Source of the DNA: Nisaea sp.
GTDB taxonomy: Bacteria > Pseudomonadota > Alphaproteobacteria > Thalassobaculales > Thalassobaculaceae
Direction: 5' to 3'
Length of the DNA stretch: 64,000 bases
Assembly (NCBI RefSeq): GCF_034670185.1
Contig: NZ_JAXMNY010000007.1
Coordinates: 53,397-117,396 of the forward strand
Below, piece by piece: positions 41,403-50,053 of the stretch; position 1 is the first letter of the stretch; each line of letters starts with the position of its first letter. Position numbers and translations under genes: made by a program. Below the pieces are notes generated by a model. It did not search any database and was not told where the DNA came from. It saw only the letters and a list, made by a program, of their open reading frames with translations.

Positions 41403-42692
41403 ATGTTCATCAGGTCTGCGGTTGGCGCGCTCTGCGCCGGTCTCATCGCCTCGTCCGCCGTTGCGGCCGAGCGTATCGAATTCATGTTCCCGGCCCCGGT
41501 TCAGGGCAAGCTGTCCCGCGAAATGCAGAAGCTGGTGAAGGAATTCAATTCTTCCCAGGACGGCGTCGAAGTGGTCGGCGTCTTTACCGGCAGCTATGAC
41601 GACACCAAGGTGAAATCCCAGGCTGCCGCCGAAGCAGGCAAGCCTCCGGCAGTGGTGCTGATGAGCGCCAACTTCGCCACCGAACTGGCGATGAACGACC
41701 TGATCGTTCCGATCAAGGAGCTGGCAGGCGACACCGACCTCGACGGCCTGATGCAGGAATTCTGGCCGGCCGTACGTCCGAACGCCTATTTCAACGGTGA
41801 CGTCTATTCCATCCCGTTCCAGAACTCGACCCCGATCCTTTACTACAACAAGGAGCATTTCAAGGAAGCCGGCATCACCAAGGCGCCGGAAACCTGGGCC
41901 GAATGGGTCGATGCCGCGAAGAAGCTGACCAAGCCGGAAGGCGAGCGTTGGGGCATCATGATGCCGTCCAACTATGACTATAACGGCTGGCTGGTACAGG
42001 CCCTGACCATGGCCAATGGCGGTCAGTTCTACAACAATGTCTATCCGGGCGAGATCTTCTACGACCACGCTTCCACACAGGGCGCTCTGAAGTTCTGGCG
42101 CGACTTTGCGCATCAGCACAAGGCGATGCCGACGGGCGTGACCAACTCCAAGCAGGTCTCCACCTCCTTCTTCTCCGGCAAGGCCTCGATGATCGTGCTC
42201 TCCACCGGCGCGCTCACCTTCGTCCGCGAGAACGCGAAGTTCGACTATGACGTCGCCTTCATGCCGCGCAACATCCGCAACTCGGTTCCGATCGGCGGCG
42301 CCTCCCTGGTCTCTTTCAAAGGCACCACCGACGCCCAGAAAAAGGGCGCGTGGGAATTCATCTCCTGGCTGACCTCTCCGGAGAAGATCGGCCACTGGTC
42401 CCGCTTCACCGGTTACTTCGCTCCGCGCCAGACCGCCTACGATCTGCCGGAAATGAAGAAGTTCACCGCCGAGCACCCGGACGCGCTGCGCGCTGTCGAG
42501 CAGCTCGCCTATGCCGGTCCGTGGATCGCGACCTACAACACCGTCGCCGTCCGCAAGGCCGTCGAGGACGAGATGCAGGCCCTTCTGTCCGATCCGGAGC
42601 TGACCTTCCGCGAAGCCGCAGCCCGGGCCCAGAAGAATGCCGACGCCGTGCTGGCTCCGTACGCGGAACAGACTGCGCTGACGCTGAAGTAA
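41403..42692 (+). CDS. ABC extracellular solute-binding protein (UgpB-like)
   Basis: 429 residues from the ATG at 41403, preceded by AAGGAG. Signal peptide MFIRSAVGALCAGLIASSAVAA. The mature protein is a family-1 solute-binding protein: FMFPAPVQGKLSREMQKLVKEFNSSQ, PFQNSTPILYYNKEHFKEAGI, ETWAEWVDAAKKLT and FISWLTSPEKIGHWSRFTGYFAPR. The PVxGK and STPxLYYNK segments resemble UgpB, which binds glycerol-3-phosphate or its diesters. A strong terminator follows. Confidence 0.9.
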   Translation: MFIRSAVGALCAGLIASSAVAAERIEFMFPAPVQGKLSREMQKLVKEFNSSQDGVEVVGVFTGSYDDTKVKSQAAAEAGKPPAVVLMSANFATELAMNDLIVPIKELAGDTDLDGLMQEFWPAVRPNAYFNGDVYSIPFQNSTPILYYNKEHFKEAGITKAPETWAEWVDAAKKLTKPEGERWGIMMPSNYDYNGWLVQALTMANGGQFYNNVYPGEIFYDHASTQGALKFWRDFAHQHKAMPTGVTNSKQVSTSFFSGKASMIVLSTGALTFVRENAKFDYDVAFMPRNIRNSVPIGGASLVSFKGTTDAQKKGAWEFISWLTSPEKIGHWSRFTGYFAPRQTAYDLPEMKKFTAEHPDALRAVEQLAYAGPWIATYNTVAVRKAVEDEMQALLSDPELTFREAAARAQKNADAVLAPYAEQTALTLK

Positions 42693-42712
42693 GCGCTGCC
42701 CATATCCGACGG

Positions 42713-42742
42713 AAAAGCCCCGCTGTCGCCCGCGGGGCTTTT
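42713..42742 (+). terminator. Rho-independent terminator of the ABC importer operon
   Basis: AAAAGCCCCGC (42713-42723) pairs with GCGGGGCTTTT (42732-42742), an eight-base loop, ending in a T-run. It closes the permease/binding-protein operon 20 bases after the stop. Confidence 0.85.
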
Positions 42743-42923
42743 CTTGTCTGGACAGCAGTTTCTCCGGCTGAGATCAGTCCGGCACTCTGACCGTCATTTC
42801 CATCTCGACCTGCAGGTCTGGGGCTGATCGACGGGATCGGGCTGATGCATGCCACCGGCCAGGGTCCGAAGCCCACCACCGAACAGGTCGCGGCGGTGTT
42901 TAGGTCTATATTGTAGGGGCCGC

Positions 42924-43967
42924 TCAGCCAGCAGCCGCAGGCCGCGCCACTCCATCCGCCGCAAACAAATGCGCGTCGCCGAGATCGAACCCGATCTCTA
43001 TCTCGTCCCCCGCAGCGGGCCGGATGCTGTCACGCTGTTTTAGGCATGCGCGCTGGCCGTCGAAAGCGACATGGACCAGCGCCTCGCCACCGAGCGGTTC
43101 AACAAGTTCCACCCGGGCGCTCCATTGCACCGGCAGCGGCCCCTCGCTCTGGCAAAGGCGCAGGCGATCCGGCCGGATGCCGATCTCGGACGCGCCGTCC
43201 GCGAGCCGTCCCGCGTCGGCTTTCTGCAGCCAGTCCGCCGGAAAGAAATTCATCACAGGGGCGCCGATGAAGCCCGCGACGAACTTGTTGGCCGGATGTG
43301 AGTACAACTCGTCAGGGGTGCCGACCTGCTGGATCTCGCCGCCGTTCAGCACCACGATCCGGTCTGCCATGGTCATGGCCTCGACCTGATCGTGCGTCAC
43401 ATAGATCGTGGTCACGCCGAGCCGGCTCTGCAGGGCCTTGATCTCCGTGCGCATGTGATTGCGGAGCTGGGCGTCGAGGTTGGACAGCGGCTCATCCATC
43501 AGGAAGACCTCCGGGTGCCGGATGATCGCCCGGCCCATCGCCACCCGCTGACGCTGGCCGCCGGAGAGGGCGCGCGGTTTACGCTCCAGCAATCCGCCGA
43601 GGCCGAGCAGCTCCGCCGTCTCGCGCACCGCTGCATCGCGCTCGGCGCGCGGCACGCCCTTCAGGCGCAGGCCGAAACCGATATTCTGGGCCACGCTCAT
43701 ATGCGGATAGAGGGCATAGTTCTGGAACACCATGGAGATGTTCCGGTCCTTCGGCGGCACGTCGGTGACGTCAGTCTCGCCGATGAAAATCCGTCCGGCG
43801 GAGACCGTCTCAAGCCCCGCCATCATCCGGAGCAGGGTCGTCTTGCCGCAGCCGGACGGGCCGACATAGACCACGAACTCGCCATCGGCGATCTCCAGAT
43901 CGAGGCTCTTGATGACCTCGACATCGCCGAAATTTTTCGACACACCCTGATAGCGAATTCTGCTCAT
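42924..43967 (-). CDS. UgpC/MalK-type ABC ATPase
   Basis: 347 residues. Walker A GPSGCGKTT (36-44), Q-loop MVFQNYALYPHMSV, signature LSGGQRQRVAMGRAI, Walker B EVFLMDEPLSNLDAQLRNHMRTEIK, and the His switch in TIYVTHDQVEAMTMADRI. The C-terminal TOBE-like domain with GIRPDRLRL is complete. It is the only fitting ATPase for the importer at 39660-42692 but is encoded on the opposite strand, facing it tail to tail, so the two must be made from separate transcripts. Confidence 0.93.
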   Translation of the reverse strand: MSRIRYQGVSKNFGDVEVIKSLDLEIADGEFVVYVGPSGCGKTTLLRMMAGLETVSAGRIFIGETDVTDVPPKDRNISMVFQNYALYPHMSVAQNIGFGLRLKGVPRAERDAAVRETAELLGLGGLLERKPRALSGGQRQRVAMGRAIIRHPEVFLMDEPLSNLDAQLRNHMRTEIKALQSRLGVTTIYVTHDQVEAMTMADRIVVLNGGEIQQVGTPDELYSHPANKFVAGFIGAPVMNFFPADWLQKADAGRLADGASEIGIRPDRLRLCQSEGPLPVQWSARVELVEPLGGEALVHVAFDGQRACLKQRDSIRPAAGDEIEIGFDLGDAHLFAADGVARPAAAG

Positions 43968-44030
43968 TGATCACTCCCGGTTTCGAAGTGATCTTTCTAG
44001 CGAAAACAGACTACAGGCGTATGAACGTGA

Positions 44031-44061
44031 AGAGGCCGGCTCGCAATACGGGCCGGCCTCT
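44031..44061 (-). terminator. Terminator-like hairpin after the ectoine operon
   Basis: AGAGGCCGGC (44031-44040) pairs with GCCGGCCTCT (44052-44061). It lies 24 bases after the ask stop and before the ATPase gene promoter. The T-tract is weak (TTC). Confidence 0.55.
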
Positions 44062-44085
44062 GCCGTAAAGTCGTTATAGGTGCTT

Positions 44086-45546
44086 TCAGGCGGCGGCGCG
44101 TTCGGCCGCGGTTTCAGTATCGGTCTCAACCAGCGCCGCATGCAGCGCTGCAATCGCCGTCTCGAACTGGCTCTCTTCCAGGATGAACATCATGTCCACC
44201 TTGCGGGACAGACGATGCACGCCGAGCAGCTCGATGCCGGCTTCCGTCAATGCCACAAGCGCGGTTGCGTCGAGCCCTCGCACCGACATATCGCTGCCGA
44301 TAGCAGAGACAATGGCGACGTTCCGGGTGGAAATCTCCGCCGTCGGGAAAGCCTCTCCGAGATCCGCGATCACCCGCTTCACCGCCTTGCGCGGGCCTGC
44401 CAGATAATGCGTGATCGTGTTGGCGTTCGAGGTCTTGGTGACAATGCGGACGCTATGCCGCTTCAGCGCTTCCAGAATGCCAGTGTCGTAGCCTTTGACG
44501 CCGACCATTTCCTGCTCGAAGAATTCCAGCGCATGGACATCCTTCAGGCCGGTGACGATCTCGACACGAGGCTCCTCGGAGACATAGTCGCCCCGGAACA
44601 TGGTGCCCGGATCGGCCGGGTCGAACGTGTTGCGCACACGCAGCGGAATGCTCGCCTGCCGGAGCCCCTTGGCCGCGCGCGGATGCACCGCCTCCATGCC
44701 CATGTTGGAAAGCTGATCGGCCACGTCGTAATTGGTCGCCCCGATGGTTCGGACCTTGTCCTCGCCCACCAGCTTCGGGTCGGCGCTAGAAAGGTGAAAC
44801 TCCTTGTGGATCACCGCTTCCCGGGCCTTGGTCACCACCGCGAGGCGGGAGAAAGTCACTTCCGTATAGCCACGGTCGAACCGGCGCACCATGCCTTCGC
44901 GGCAATGTGCATAGCCAGTCACGATCGGCAGCTCGCGGGTGAAATCGACGCCGTCGAGCGCGCCGGCGATCCGTTCGTCCAGATCAGGGTCACTCTCGTC
45001 GCGCCAGCCGGTCAGGTCGATGAAGACGGCATTGATGCCGTTATCCTTCAGCAGCAACGTGGTGTTGAAAGCGCTGTGCGCCTCGCCGAGTCCGGCCAGC
45101 ATTTCCCGCACCGTCTCCATGTGATGGTCGAGCCGGAAATGGCCGTGGCTGCACAGCCGCTGCAGATCGAGCAGACAATTGCGCACGCCCTCGACCCGGT
45201 CGCGGACGAAACCATCGGCAAGCCGGCGCGAGGCCGGATCGGCCAGCACGTCAGCGTTCTTGGCGATCATTACATCGCCAAGCTCGGTCAGGGAGTCGCC
45301 CCAGGCCCAGTCGGATTCTGAGCCGGCATAATGCGCGAACACACCCGGCGCCCCTGTTTTCTTGTGTTCCAGCAACCGGTCGGTCATCCCGGCATAGGCC
45401 GAGACCACGAAGATGCGGCCATAAGGCTCCGCATCCGTGTGACTGCGCAGGAAAACGTTTTTCAGGACCGCTTCAGTGTTGGCAATCGACGTTCCGCCGA
45501 TCTTCTCCACCGTATGACTATGATACGGCTCGACTGGCTCTAACAT
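44086..45546 (-). CDS. ask: Aspartate kinase specialised for ectoine (Ask_Ect)
   Basis: 486 residues from the ATG at 45546 (MLEPVEPYHSHTVEKIGGTSI); the open frame runs 30 codons further upstream but lacks kinase sequence. The KIGGTSI motif is the nucleotide-site start of aspartokinases, here with Ile in place of the usual Phe-Gly (KFGG), as in Ask_Ect. Later comes TEVTFSRLAVVTKAREAVIHKEFHLSSADP, then two ACT domains at the end. It makes aspartyl phosphate for ectoine and is relieved of normal lysine/threonine feedback in other species. It is the last gene of ectABC-ask. Confidence 0.93.
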   Translation of the reverse strand: MLEPVEPYHSHTVEKIGGTSIANTEAVLKNVFLRSHTDAEPYGRIFVVSAYAGMTDRLLEHKKTGAPGVFAHYAGSESDWAWGDSLTELGDVMIAKNADVLADPASRRLADGFVRDRVEGVRNCLLDLQRLCSHGHFRLDHHMETVREMLAGLGEAHSAFNTTLLLKDNGINAVFIDLTGWRDESDPDLDERIAGALDGVDFTRELPIVTGYAHCREGMVRRFDRGYTEVTFSRLAVVTKAREAVIHKEFHLSSADPKLVGEDKVRTIGATNYDVADQLSNMGMEAVHPRAAKGLRQASIPLRVRNTFDPADPGTMFRGDYVSEEPRVEIVTGLKDVHALEFFEQEMVGVKGYDTGILEALKRHSVRIVTKTSNANTITHYLAGPRKAVKRVIADLGEAFPTAEISTRNVAIVSAIGSDMSVRGLDATALVALTEAGIELLGVHRLSRKVDMMFILEESQFETAIAALHAALVETDTETAAERAAA

Positions 45547-45601
45547 GATGTCCCCCGAGGAGTTGCGTATGCGATGCGGCGCGGCCCGATCAGGCCGCGT
45601 C

Positions 45602-45988
45602 CTAGACATCAGCGGCGTAGGCGCCGGTCTCGTCATGCACTTCGCGGCCGGATACCGGCGGATTGAAGCAGCAGGCCACGACCATGCCTTCCGGGCCGCC
45701 CCTCAGGACATGCCGGTCATGCAGGTTCAGGGCATACATGGTCCCCACCTTGATCTCGTGGGTCTCGTTCTTGGCAAGATCGGTGATGGAGCCACCGCCG
45801 GAGACGCAATAGACGGACTCGAAATGGTTCTTGTATTCGAACGTGTGCTCGCTGTTCGGGAAGATGGTGGTGATATGGAAGCTGAAGCCCATCTTGTCGT
45901 CCTTCAGCAGCATGCGAACGCTTTCCCAGCCTTCCGTCACAACATGGCGGTCGGTATCACGGCATTCGTCATAGGTACGGACAATCAT
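45602..45988 (-). CDS. ectC: Ectoine synthase
   Basis: 128 residues of the cupin fold. The family signatures MIVRTYDECRDTDRHV, WESVRMLLKDDKMGFSFHITTIF, EYKNHFESVYCVSGGGSITDL and MYALNLHDRHVLRGG with the ligand Glu, Tyr and His residues are present. It cyclises N-gamma-acetyldiaminobutyrate to ectoine. It lies between ectB and ask. The last 20 residues (CCFNPPVSGREVHDETGAYAADV) are typical. No ectoine hydroxylase gene (ectD) is seen in the window. Confidence 0.97.
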   Translation of the reverse strand: MIVRTYDECRDTDRHVVTEGWESVRMLLKDDKMGFSFHITTIFPNSEHTFEYKNHFESVYCVSGGGSITDLAKNETHEIKVGTMYALNLHDRHVLRGGPEGMVVACCFNPPVSGREVHDETGAYAADV

Positions 45989-46033
45989 CTTTAACTCTCG
46001 TCTATTCAGGTGATTTGAAATCTGGTCGGGAGA

Positions 46034-47308
46034 TCAGGCTGCTTCAGATTGCCGAGCCTTGATCGCGCTATCGGCAGCCTTGGCCATAATGTCGAGACCC
46101 TGCTCAAAAAGTCCAACATCGATGCTCAGCGGCGCCAGCACCTTGACCACTTCGCCAAAGGCGCCTGAGGTCTCAATGATCAGGCCGTTCTCGAAACAGG
46201 CGCGGCAAATCTCGTCCGCCAGCTCTCCGGAGCCGACATCGACACCGCGGAACATGCCGCGGCCCTTGACCTTGCCGCCGGTCTTGATGGCGATCTTCTT
46301 CAACCGCTCTTCCAGCAGCTCGGCCTTGGCCTCGACCTTCTGGGAAAAGCTCGCGTCGGACCAGAACTTCTCCAGGGTCACCCGGGCCGTGACGAAGGCA
46401 TGATTGTTGCCCCGGAACGTGCCGTTATGCTCAGCTGGCGACCAGATATCCAGATCCGGGCGCAGCAGCACCATGGCAAAGGGCAGCCCCATGCCGGAGA
46501 GCGACTTCGCCATGGTCACGATGTCCGGCGCAATTCCCATCTTCTCGAAGGAGAAGAAGGTGCCCGTCCGGCCGCAACCTGCCTGGATATCGTCGACGAT
46601 AAGCAAGGAGCCAAGCTCGCGCGCCAATCGCTCGACGCCCTGCAGCCATTCGGCGCTGGCATCGTTCAGCCCGCCTTCTCCCTGAACCGTTTCCAGGATA
46701 AAGGCTGCCGGCGCTTCGAAACCGCTGGACGGATTGCGGTACATTTCCTCAAGCACCTTGAGGGAATCGATACCATTGCCAAGCGCGCCCTCGTACGGCA
46801 TGCGGTCGACACCATCGAGCGGACGGGACGCGCCCTTGCGGTGATAGCCGTTACCGGTACAGGCGAGTGCGCCAAGCGTTACGCCATGGAAGCCGTTGGT
46901 GAAAGCAACGATGCGGTCACGGCCGGTAACCTTGCGCGCCAGCTTCAGCGCCGCTTCGACGGCATTGGCGCCGGTCGGGCCGGTGAACTGGAGCCGGTAA
47001 TCCATCTCGCGAGGCTGCAGGATGATCCGGTCGAACGCTTCCAGGAACGCGCCTTTGGCTTCGGTATGGAAGTCGAGACCGTGGGTGATGCCGTCGCTTG
47101 TGATGTAGTCAACCAGCGCCTGCTTCATGTCTTCATCGTTATGCCCATAATTCAGGGACGAGCAGCCAGCCAGGAAGTCGATATAGGTCTTGCCGTCGGC
47201 AGCGGTGATTTCCGCGCCGGAGGCACTGATAAAGTTCGTCGGAAAGCTGCGGCAATAGCTGCGCACGTTCGATTCGACATTCTCGTAAATGGAGAGGTCC
47301 GTCGTCAT
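46034..47308 (-). CDS. ectB: Diaminobutyrate-2-oxoglutarate aminotransferase
   Basis: 424 residues, a class III PLP aminotransferase. The cofactor Lys is Lys268 in TMAKSLSGMGLPFA; GANAVEAALKLARKVTGR and FTNGFHGVTLGALACTGN are typical EctB segments. It transfers an amino group from glutamate to aspartate-semialdehyde, the first dedicated ectoine step. It follows ectA with an 80-bp gap that contains a tandem 14-bp duplication, and precedes ectC. Confidence 0.97.
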   Translation of the reverse strand: MTTDLSIYENVESNVRSYCRSFPTNFISASGAEITAADGKTYIDFLAGCSSLNYGHNDEDMKQALVDYITSDGITHGLDFHTEAKGAFLEAFDRIILQPREMDYRLQFTGPTGANAVEAALKLARKVTGRDRIVAFTNGFHGVTLGALACTGNGYHRKGASRPLDGVDRMPYEGALGNGIDSLKVLEEMYRNPSSGFEAPAAFILETVQGEGGLNDASAEWLQGVERLARELGSLLIVDDIQAGCGRTGTFFSFEKMGIAPDIVTMAKSLSGMGLPFAMVLLRPDLDIWSPAEHNGTFRGNNHAFVTARVTLEKFWSDASFSQKVEAKAELLEERLKKIAIKTGGKVKGRGMFRGVDVGSGELADEICRACFENGLIIETSGAFGEVVKVLAPLSIDVGLFEQGLDIMAKAADSAIKARQSEAA

Positions 47309-47320
47309 TGTCGGCTCCTT

Positions 47321-47348
47321 GTAGTCTGGTATTTGTAGTCTGGTATTT
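47321..47348. repeat. Tandem duplication of 14 bp between ectA and ectB
   Basis: GTAGTCTGGTATTT occurs twice without a gap, at 47321-47334 and 47335-47348, in the short spacer before ectB. Probably a slippage product; it sits 13 bp upstream of the ectB start. Confidence 0.8.
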
Positions 47349-47388
47349 CTTGCTGGGCGAGCGGCCAGGAAACGGCAGCCAGCGGCGA

Positions 47389-47952
47389 TCAGGCAGCGCT
47401 GGCGTAGCGTTCGCGCTCGATTGGCCCGATGCGGACCAGATGTTCCGTCGCGTGCTCACCGTCGAAATGCTGATCGCGTCGGAAATGGGGATTGTGATTG
47501 AGATCGCCTTCGATCTCTCCGGCAATCGATCGGAAGAGAGCCCAGGACGCTTCGTTGTCCTTGGTAATCGTGCTCTCCATATGGGTGACGTCTTCGCAGG
47601 CGCCCCGCTTCAGCAAATCGCGCAGCATTGCCTTGGCAAGTCCGCGGCCACGCGCCTGGGGAGCAACCGCGACCTGCCAGACGAACAGGGTTCCGGACTT
47701 GGCCGGCGGAAGATAGGCCGATACCCAGCCGATCACGTCACCATCCAACTCCGCAACCACGCAGGTCTCGGCGAAATGCGTGCACTGCAGAAGGTTGCAA
47801 TACATGGAATTATCGTCAAGCGCGTCCAGGTCACCGATCAGGCTCCAGACTGACGCACCGTCCGTAGATGTAGGACGACGAAAAGTCACGCCGCCCTTTC
47901 GGCCAGCCTTATGGCGGGATCCGTCTCTTGATATCTCGATCTTCATAACCAC
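47389..47952 (-). CDS. ectA: L-2,4-diaminobutyrate acetyltransferase
   Basis: 187 residues of the GNAT fold with the acetyl-CoA loop VAPQARGRGLAKAMLRDLL. TFRRPTSTDGASVWSLIGDLDALDDNSMYCNLLQCTHFAETCVVAELDG matches the family's N-terminal part. It makes N-gamma-acetyl-diaminobutyrate. It is the first gene of ectABC-ask. The promoter immediately upstream carries an EctR-like operator between the -35 and -10 elements. Confidence 0.95.
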   Translation of the reverse strand: MVMKIEISRDGSRHKAGRKGGVTFRRPTSTDGASVWSLIGDLDALDDNSMYCNLLQCTHFAETCVVAELDGDVIGWVSAYLPPAKSGTLFVWQVAVAPQARGRGLAKAMLRDLLKRGACEDVTHMESTITKDNEASWALFRSIAGEIEGDLNHNPHFRRDQHFDGEHATEHLVRIGPIERERYASAA

Positions 47953-47973
47953 CCCTTTTGAGTAGGTGGCCGT

Positions 47974-48002
47974 TATTTAGTTAGACTAACTAATTTTGTC
48001 AA
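47974..48002 (-). promoter_or_regulatory. ect promoter with EctR operator
   Basis: On the minus strand TTGACA (48002-47997) and TAAATA (47979-47974) are 17 bases apart. Between and partly over them lies the perfect dyad TTAGTTAG-a-CTAACTAA (47977-47993). The plus-strand reading begins TATTTAGT, like the pseudopalindrome reported for EctR1 of Methylomicrobium. Binding would block RNA polymerase directly. Confidence 0.7.
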
Positions 48003-48231
48003 CGACAGCGTCATGTCGCAAACAAGACATTTTTGTTTCTCCTACGTGATTAATCAATTTTTTGGCTGAATTCCAGATCAAACCGAAATGTCGTAATCAG
48101 AACTTATTATGCCTAACAAACGAAACAAGCGGAGCAAAAGAGGGAAATATTTATTTAGCCCATAAAACTAAAACAATTTCTCGCTATCCCTCGCTCGGGT
48201 CATAGTCGGGCCGCGAATTTTCGGAGACACT

Positions 48232-48711
48232 ATGGACCACCAGTCACAACACGCCCTCGTGGTGCTGCGCCGCATATTGCGAGCAACGGAAAACCGGGCC
48301 CGGGCGCTCTCCCGTGAATCGGGGCTTACGGCCTCTCAGCTCCTTTTGCTGCAAACCCTCGCCGACGAGGTCGAGTGCACAGCAGGGACAATCGCATCCC
48401 GGCTGGGGATAACCCAGGCCACAACCACATCTCTGGTCCACAAACTGGAGACCAAAGGGTTGGTCGTAAAAAAGCGCGGCCATACAGACCGGCGGCAGGT
48501 TTGGCTCAGCTTGAGCGACAAAGGTCGAACCGTCCTTGAAGAAGCGCCCGACGATCTTCAGGAGCTCTTCCGAAGCCGTTTCGATAAGCTTGAGAATTGG
48601 GAGCAAATGATGCTGGTGGCCAGCCTTGAGCGGGTCGCAGCGATGCTCGACGCGGAGGAAATCGACGCCGCGCCAGTGCTGGATATCGGCGCCCTCGATC
48701 GCGAGGCCTGA
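48232..48711 (+). CDS. ectR: EctR-type MarR regulator of ectoine synthesis
   Basis: 159 residues, a MarR-family winged helix (CTAGTIASRLGITQATTTSLVHKLETKGLVVKKRGHTDRRQVWLSLSDKG). It is divergent from ectA with a 279-bp gap, as EctR is in methylotrophs and halomonads. It is expected to repress ectABC-ask at low salt through the dyad at 47977-47993. The long C-terminus (RVAAMLDAEEIDAAPVLDIGA) is like EctR1. The effector is not known. Confidence 0.9.
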   Translation: MDHQSQHALVVLRRILRATENRARALSRESGLTASQLLLLQTLADEVECTAGTIASRLGITQATTTSLVHKLETKGLVVKKRGHTDRRQVWLSLSDKGRTVLEEAPDDLQELFRSRFDKLENWEQMMLVASLERVAAMLDAEEIDAAPVLDIGALDREA

Positions 48712-49022
48712 CTGCCAGCGCCAACAAAAACCGCCCACAACCATATCTGGATCTGGAAGCGGCCATAACAGGGAACGAAGGCGACGATTCGCGTTTGCCG
48801 CAAAGATGTGCTTGCCATGAATCAGGGCGAACGCGCGAACGAAAACTTTCACGCGCCGCTCCATGGCACATTGAAACTACTTGATAGCCATACGGTTCCG
48901 CTCGACAATTCGCTCATTCTGACGAAAGGTTCGCTTTCGAACGAAAGTCTATATCTTCAAATGAAACTACCCTTCCGGTAAAGGAAGGGCTCAAACGGAA
49001 AAAAACAGGGAGGTTACCCGTT
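48712..49022. other. Intergenic control region before the second Phn-type importer
   Basis: No gene in these 311 bases. Three CGAAAG/CTTTCG elements lie together: CGAAAG at 48923-48928, CTTTCG at 48934-48939 and CGAAAG at 48942-48947, giving overlapping inverted repeats (CTTTCG-aa-CGAAAG at 48934-48947). A hairpin CCCTTCC (48970-48976) with GGAAGGG (48983-48989) lies in the likely leader. These look like operator and leader structure. No clear Pho box was found. Confidence 0.55.
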
Positions 49023-49982
49023 ATGGATAGACGCGGGATTATCGGTTTTGCAGCTGCAGCTTTCGGCGCCGTGACCATGGGATGGTCGGGCATGTCTTAC
49101 GCCCTCGATACGCGGTTCCAGGACAAGAATGGCGATCTGGTTGCAGACACGCCGACCGATCCGAGCCAGCAGGTTGACCCAAGCACCATCATCTTCGCCT
49201 ATACACCGGTCGAGGATCCCGCCGTTTATGCCAAGGTCTGGGACGGCTTCCTGCGTCATATGGAAGACGTAACAGGCAAGAAGGTGCAGTTCTTCCCGGT
49301 TCAGTCCAACGCTGCCCAGATCGAAGCCATGCGCGCCGGCCGTCTGCATGTCGCAGGCTTCAACACCGGCTCCAACCCGCTAGCCGTGAACTGCGCCGGT
49401 TTCGTCTCCTTCGCCATGATGGCGTCGAAAGACGGGAACTTCGGCTACAACATGGAAATCATCACCTATCCGGGCAGCGGAATCACGAAGGTCGAGGATA
49501 TCAAAGGCAAGAAGATGGCCTTTACCTCGCAGACCTCCAATTCCGGTTTCAAGGCGCCTTCCGCCATCCTGAAAGCCGACTACGACATGATACCGGAGCG
49601 CGATTTCGAGCCGGTCTTCTCCGGCAAGCACGACAACTCCATCCTCGGCGTTGCCAACAAGGATTACCCCGCTGCCGCCATCGCAAATTCCGTATGGCAC
49701 CGCATGGTCGCCCGCGATGTGATCAAGCAGGATCAGGTCGTCTCGATCTACAAGTCACAGACCTTCCCGACCACCGGCTTCGGCTATGCTTACAACCTGA
49801 AGCCGGAACTGCAGGAAAAGATCAAGGAAGCGTTCTTCACCTTCAACTGGGAAGGCTCGGCTCTTAAAGAAGAGTTCAAGCGCTCCGGCGAAGAGCAGTT
49901 CATCCCGATCACCTACAAGGAATACTGGGACGTGATCCGGAAGATCGACACGGCCAACGGCGTTTCCTACGCTTGCAAGTAA
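49023..49982 (+). CDS. phnD: PhnD-type binding protein of the second importer
   Basis: 319 residues with a signal-like start (MDRRGIIGFAAAAFGAVTMGWSGMSYA). Binding features include IIFAYTPVEDPAVYAKVWDGF, HVAGFNTGSNPLAVNCAGFV and MAFTSQTSNSGFKAPSAIL; the TSQTSNSG loop corresponds to the phosphonate/phosphate oxyanion site of PhnD. It is more distant from the two PhnD proteins at 24-27 kb than they are from each other. It is followed by its own ATPase and two permeases. The ligand may be phosphonate, phosphite or phosphate. Confidence 0.88.
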   Translation: MDRRGIIGFAAAAFGAVTMGWSGMSYALDTRFQDKNGDLVADTPTDPSQQVDPSTIIFAYTPVEDPAVYAKVWDGFLRHMEDVTGKKVQFFPVQSNAAQIEAMRAGRLHVAGFNTGSNPLAVNCAGFVSFAMMASKDGNFGYNMEIITYPGSGITKVEDIKGKKMAFTSQTSNSGFKAPSAILKADYDMIPERDFEPVFSGKHDNSILGVANKDYPAAAIANSVWHRMVARDVIKQDQVVSIYKSQTFPTTGFGYAYNLKPELQEKIKEAFFTFNWEGSALKEEFKRSGEEQFIPITYKEYWDVIRKIDTANGVSYACK

Positions 49983-50003
49983 TCCACCCGATTGAACCTG
50001 ACA

Positions 50004-50029
50004 GGCGATCGCTCCTCCAAGCGATCGCC
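50004..50029 (+). other. Hairpin between binding protein and ATPase genes
   Basis: GGCGATCGCT (50004-50013) pairs perfectly with AGCGATCGCC (50020-50029), loop cctcca. It lies 21 bases after the phnD stop and has no T-run, so it likely raises binding-protein message over the downstream genes. Confidence 0.55.
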
Positions 50030-50053
50030 AAAACGAGTTGAGGAGCGCCCTTA

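Noticed and set aside
44080..45321. Plus-strand 413-codon open frame
   Set aside because: Antisense to the aspartokinase gene, which has clear catalytic motifs.
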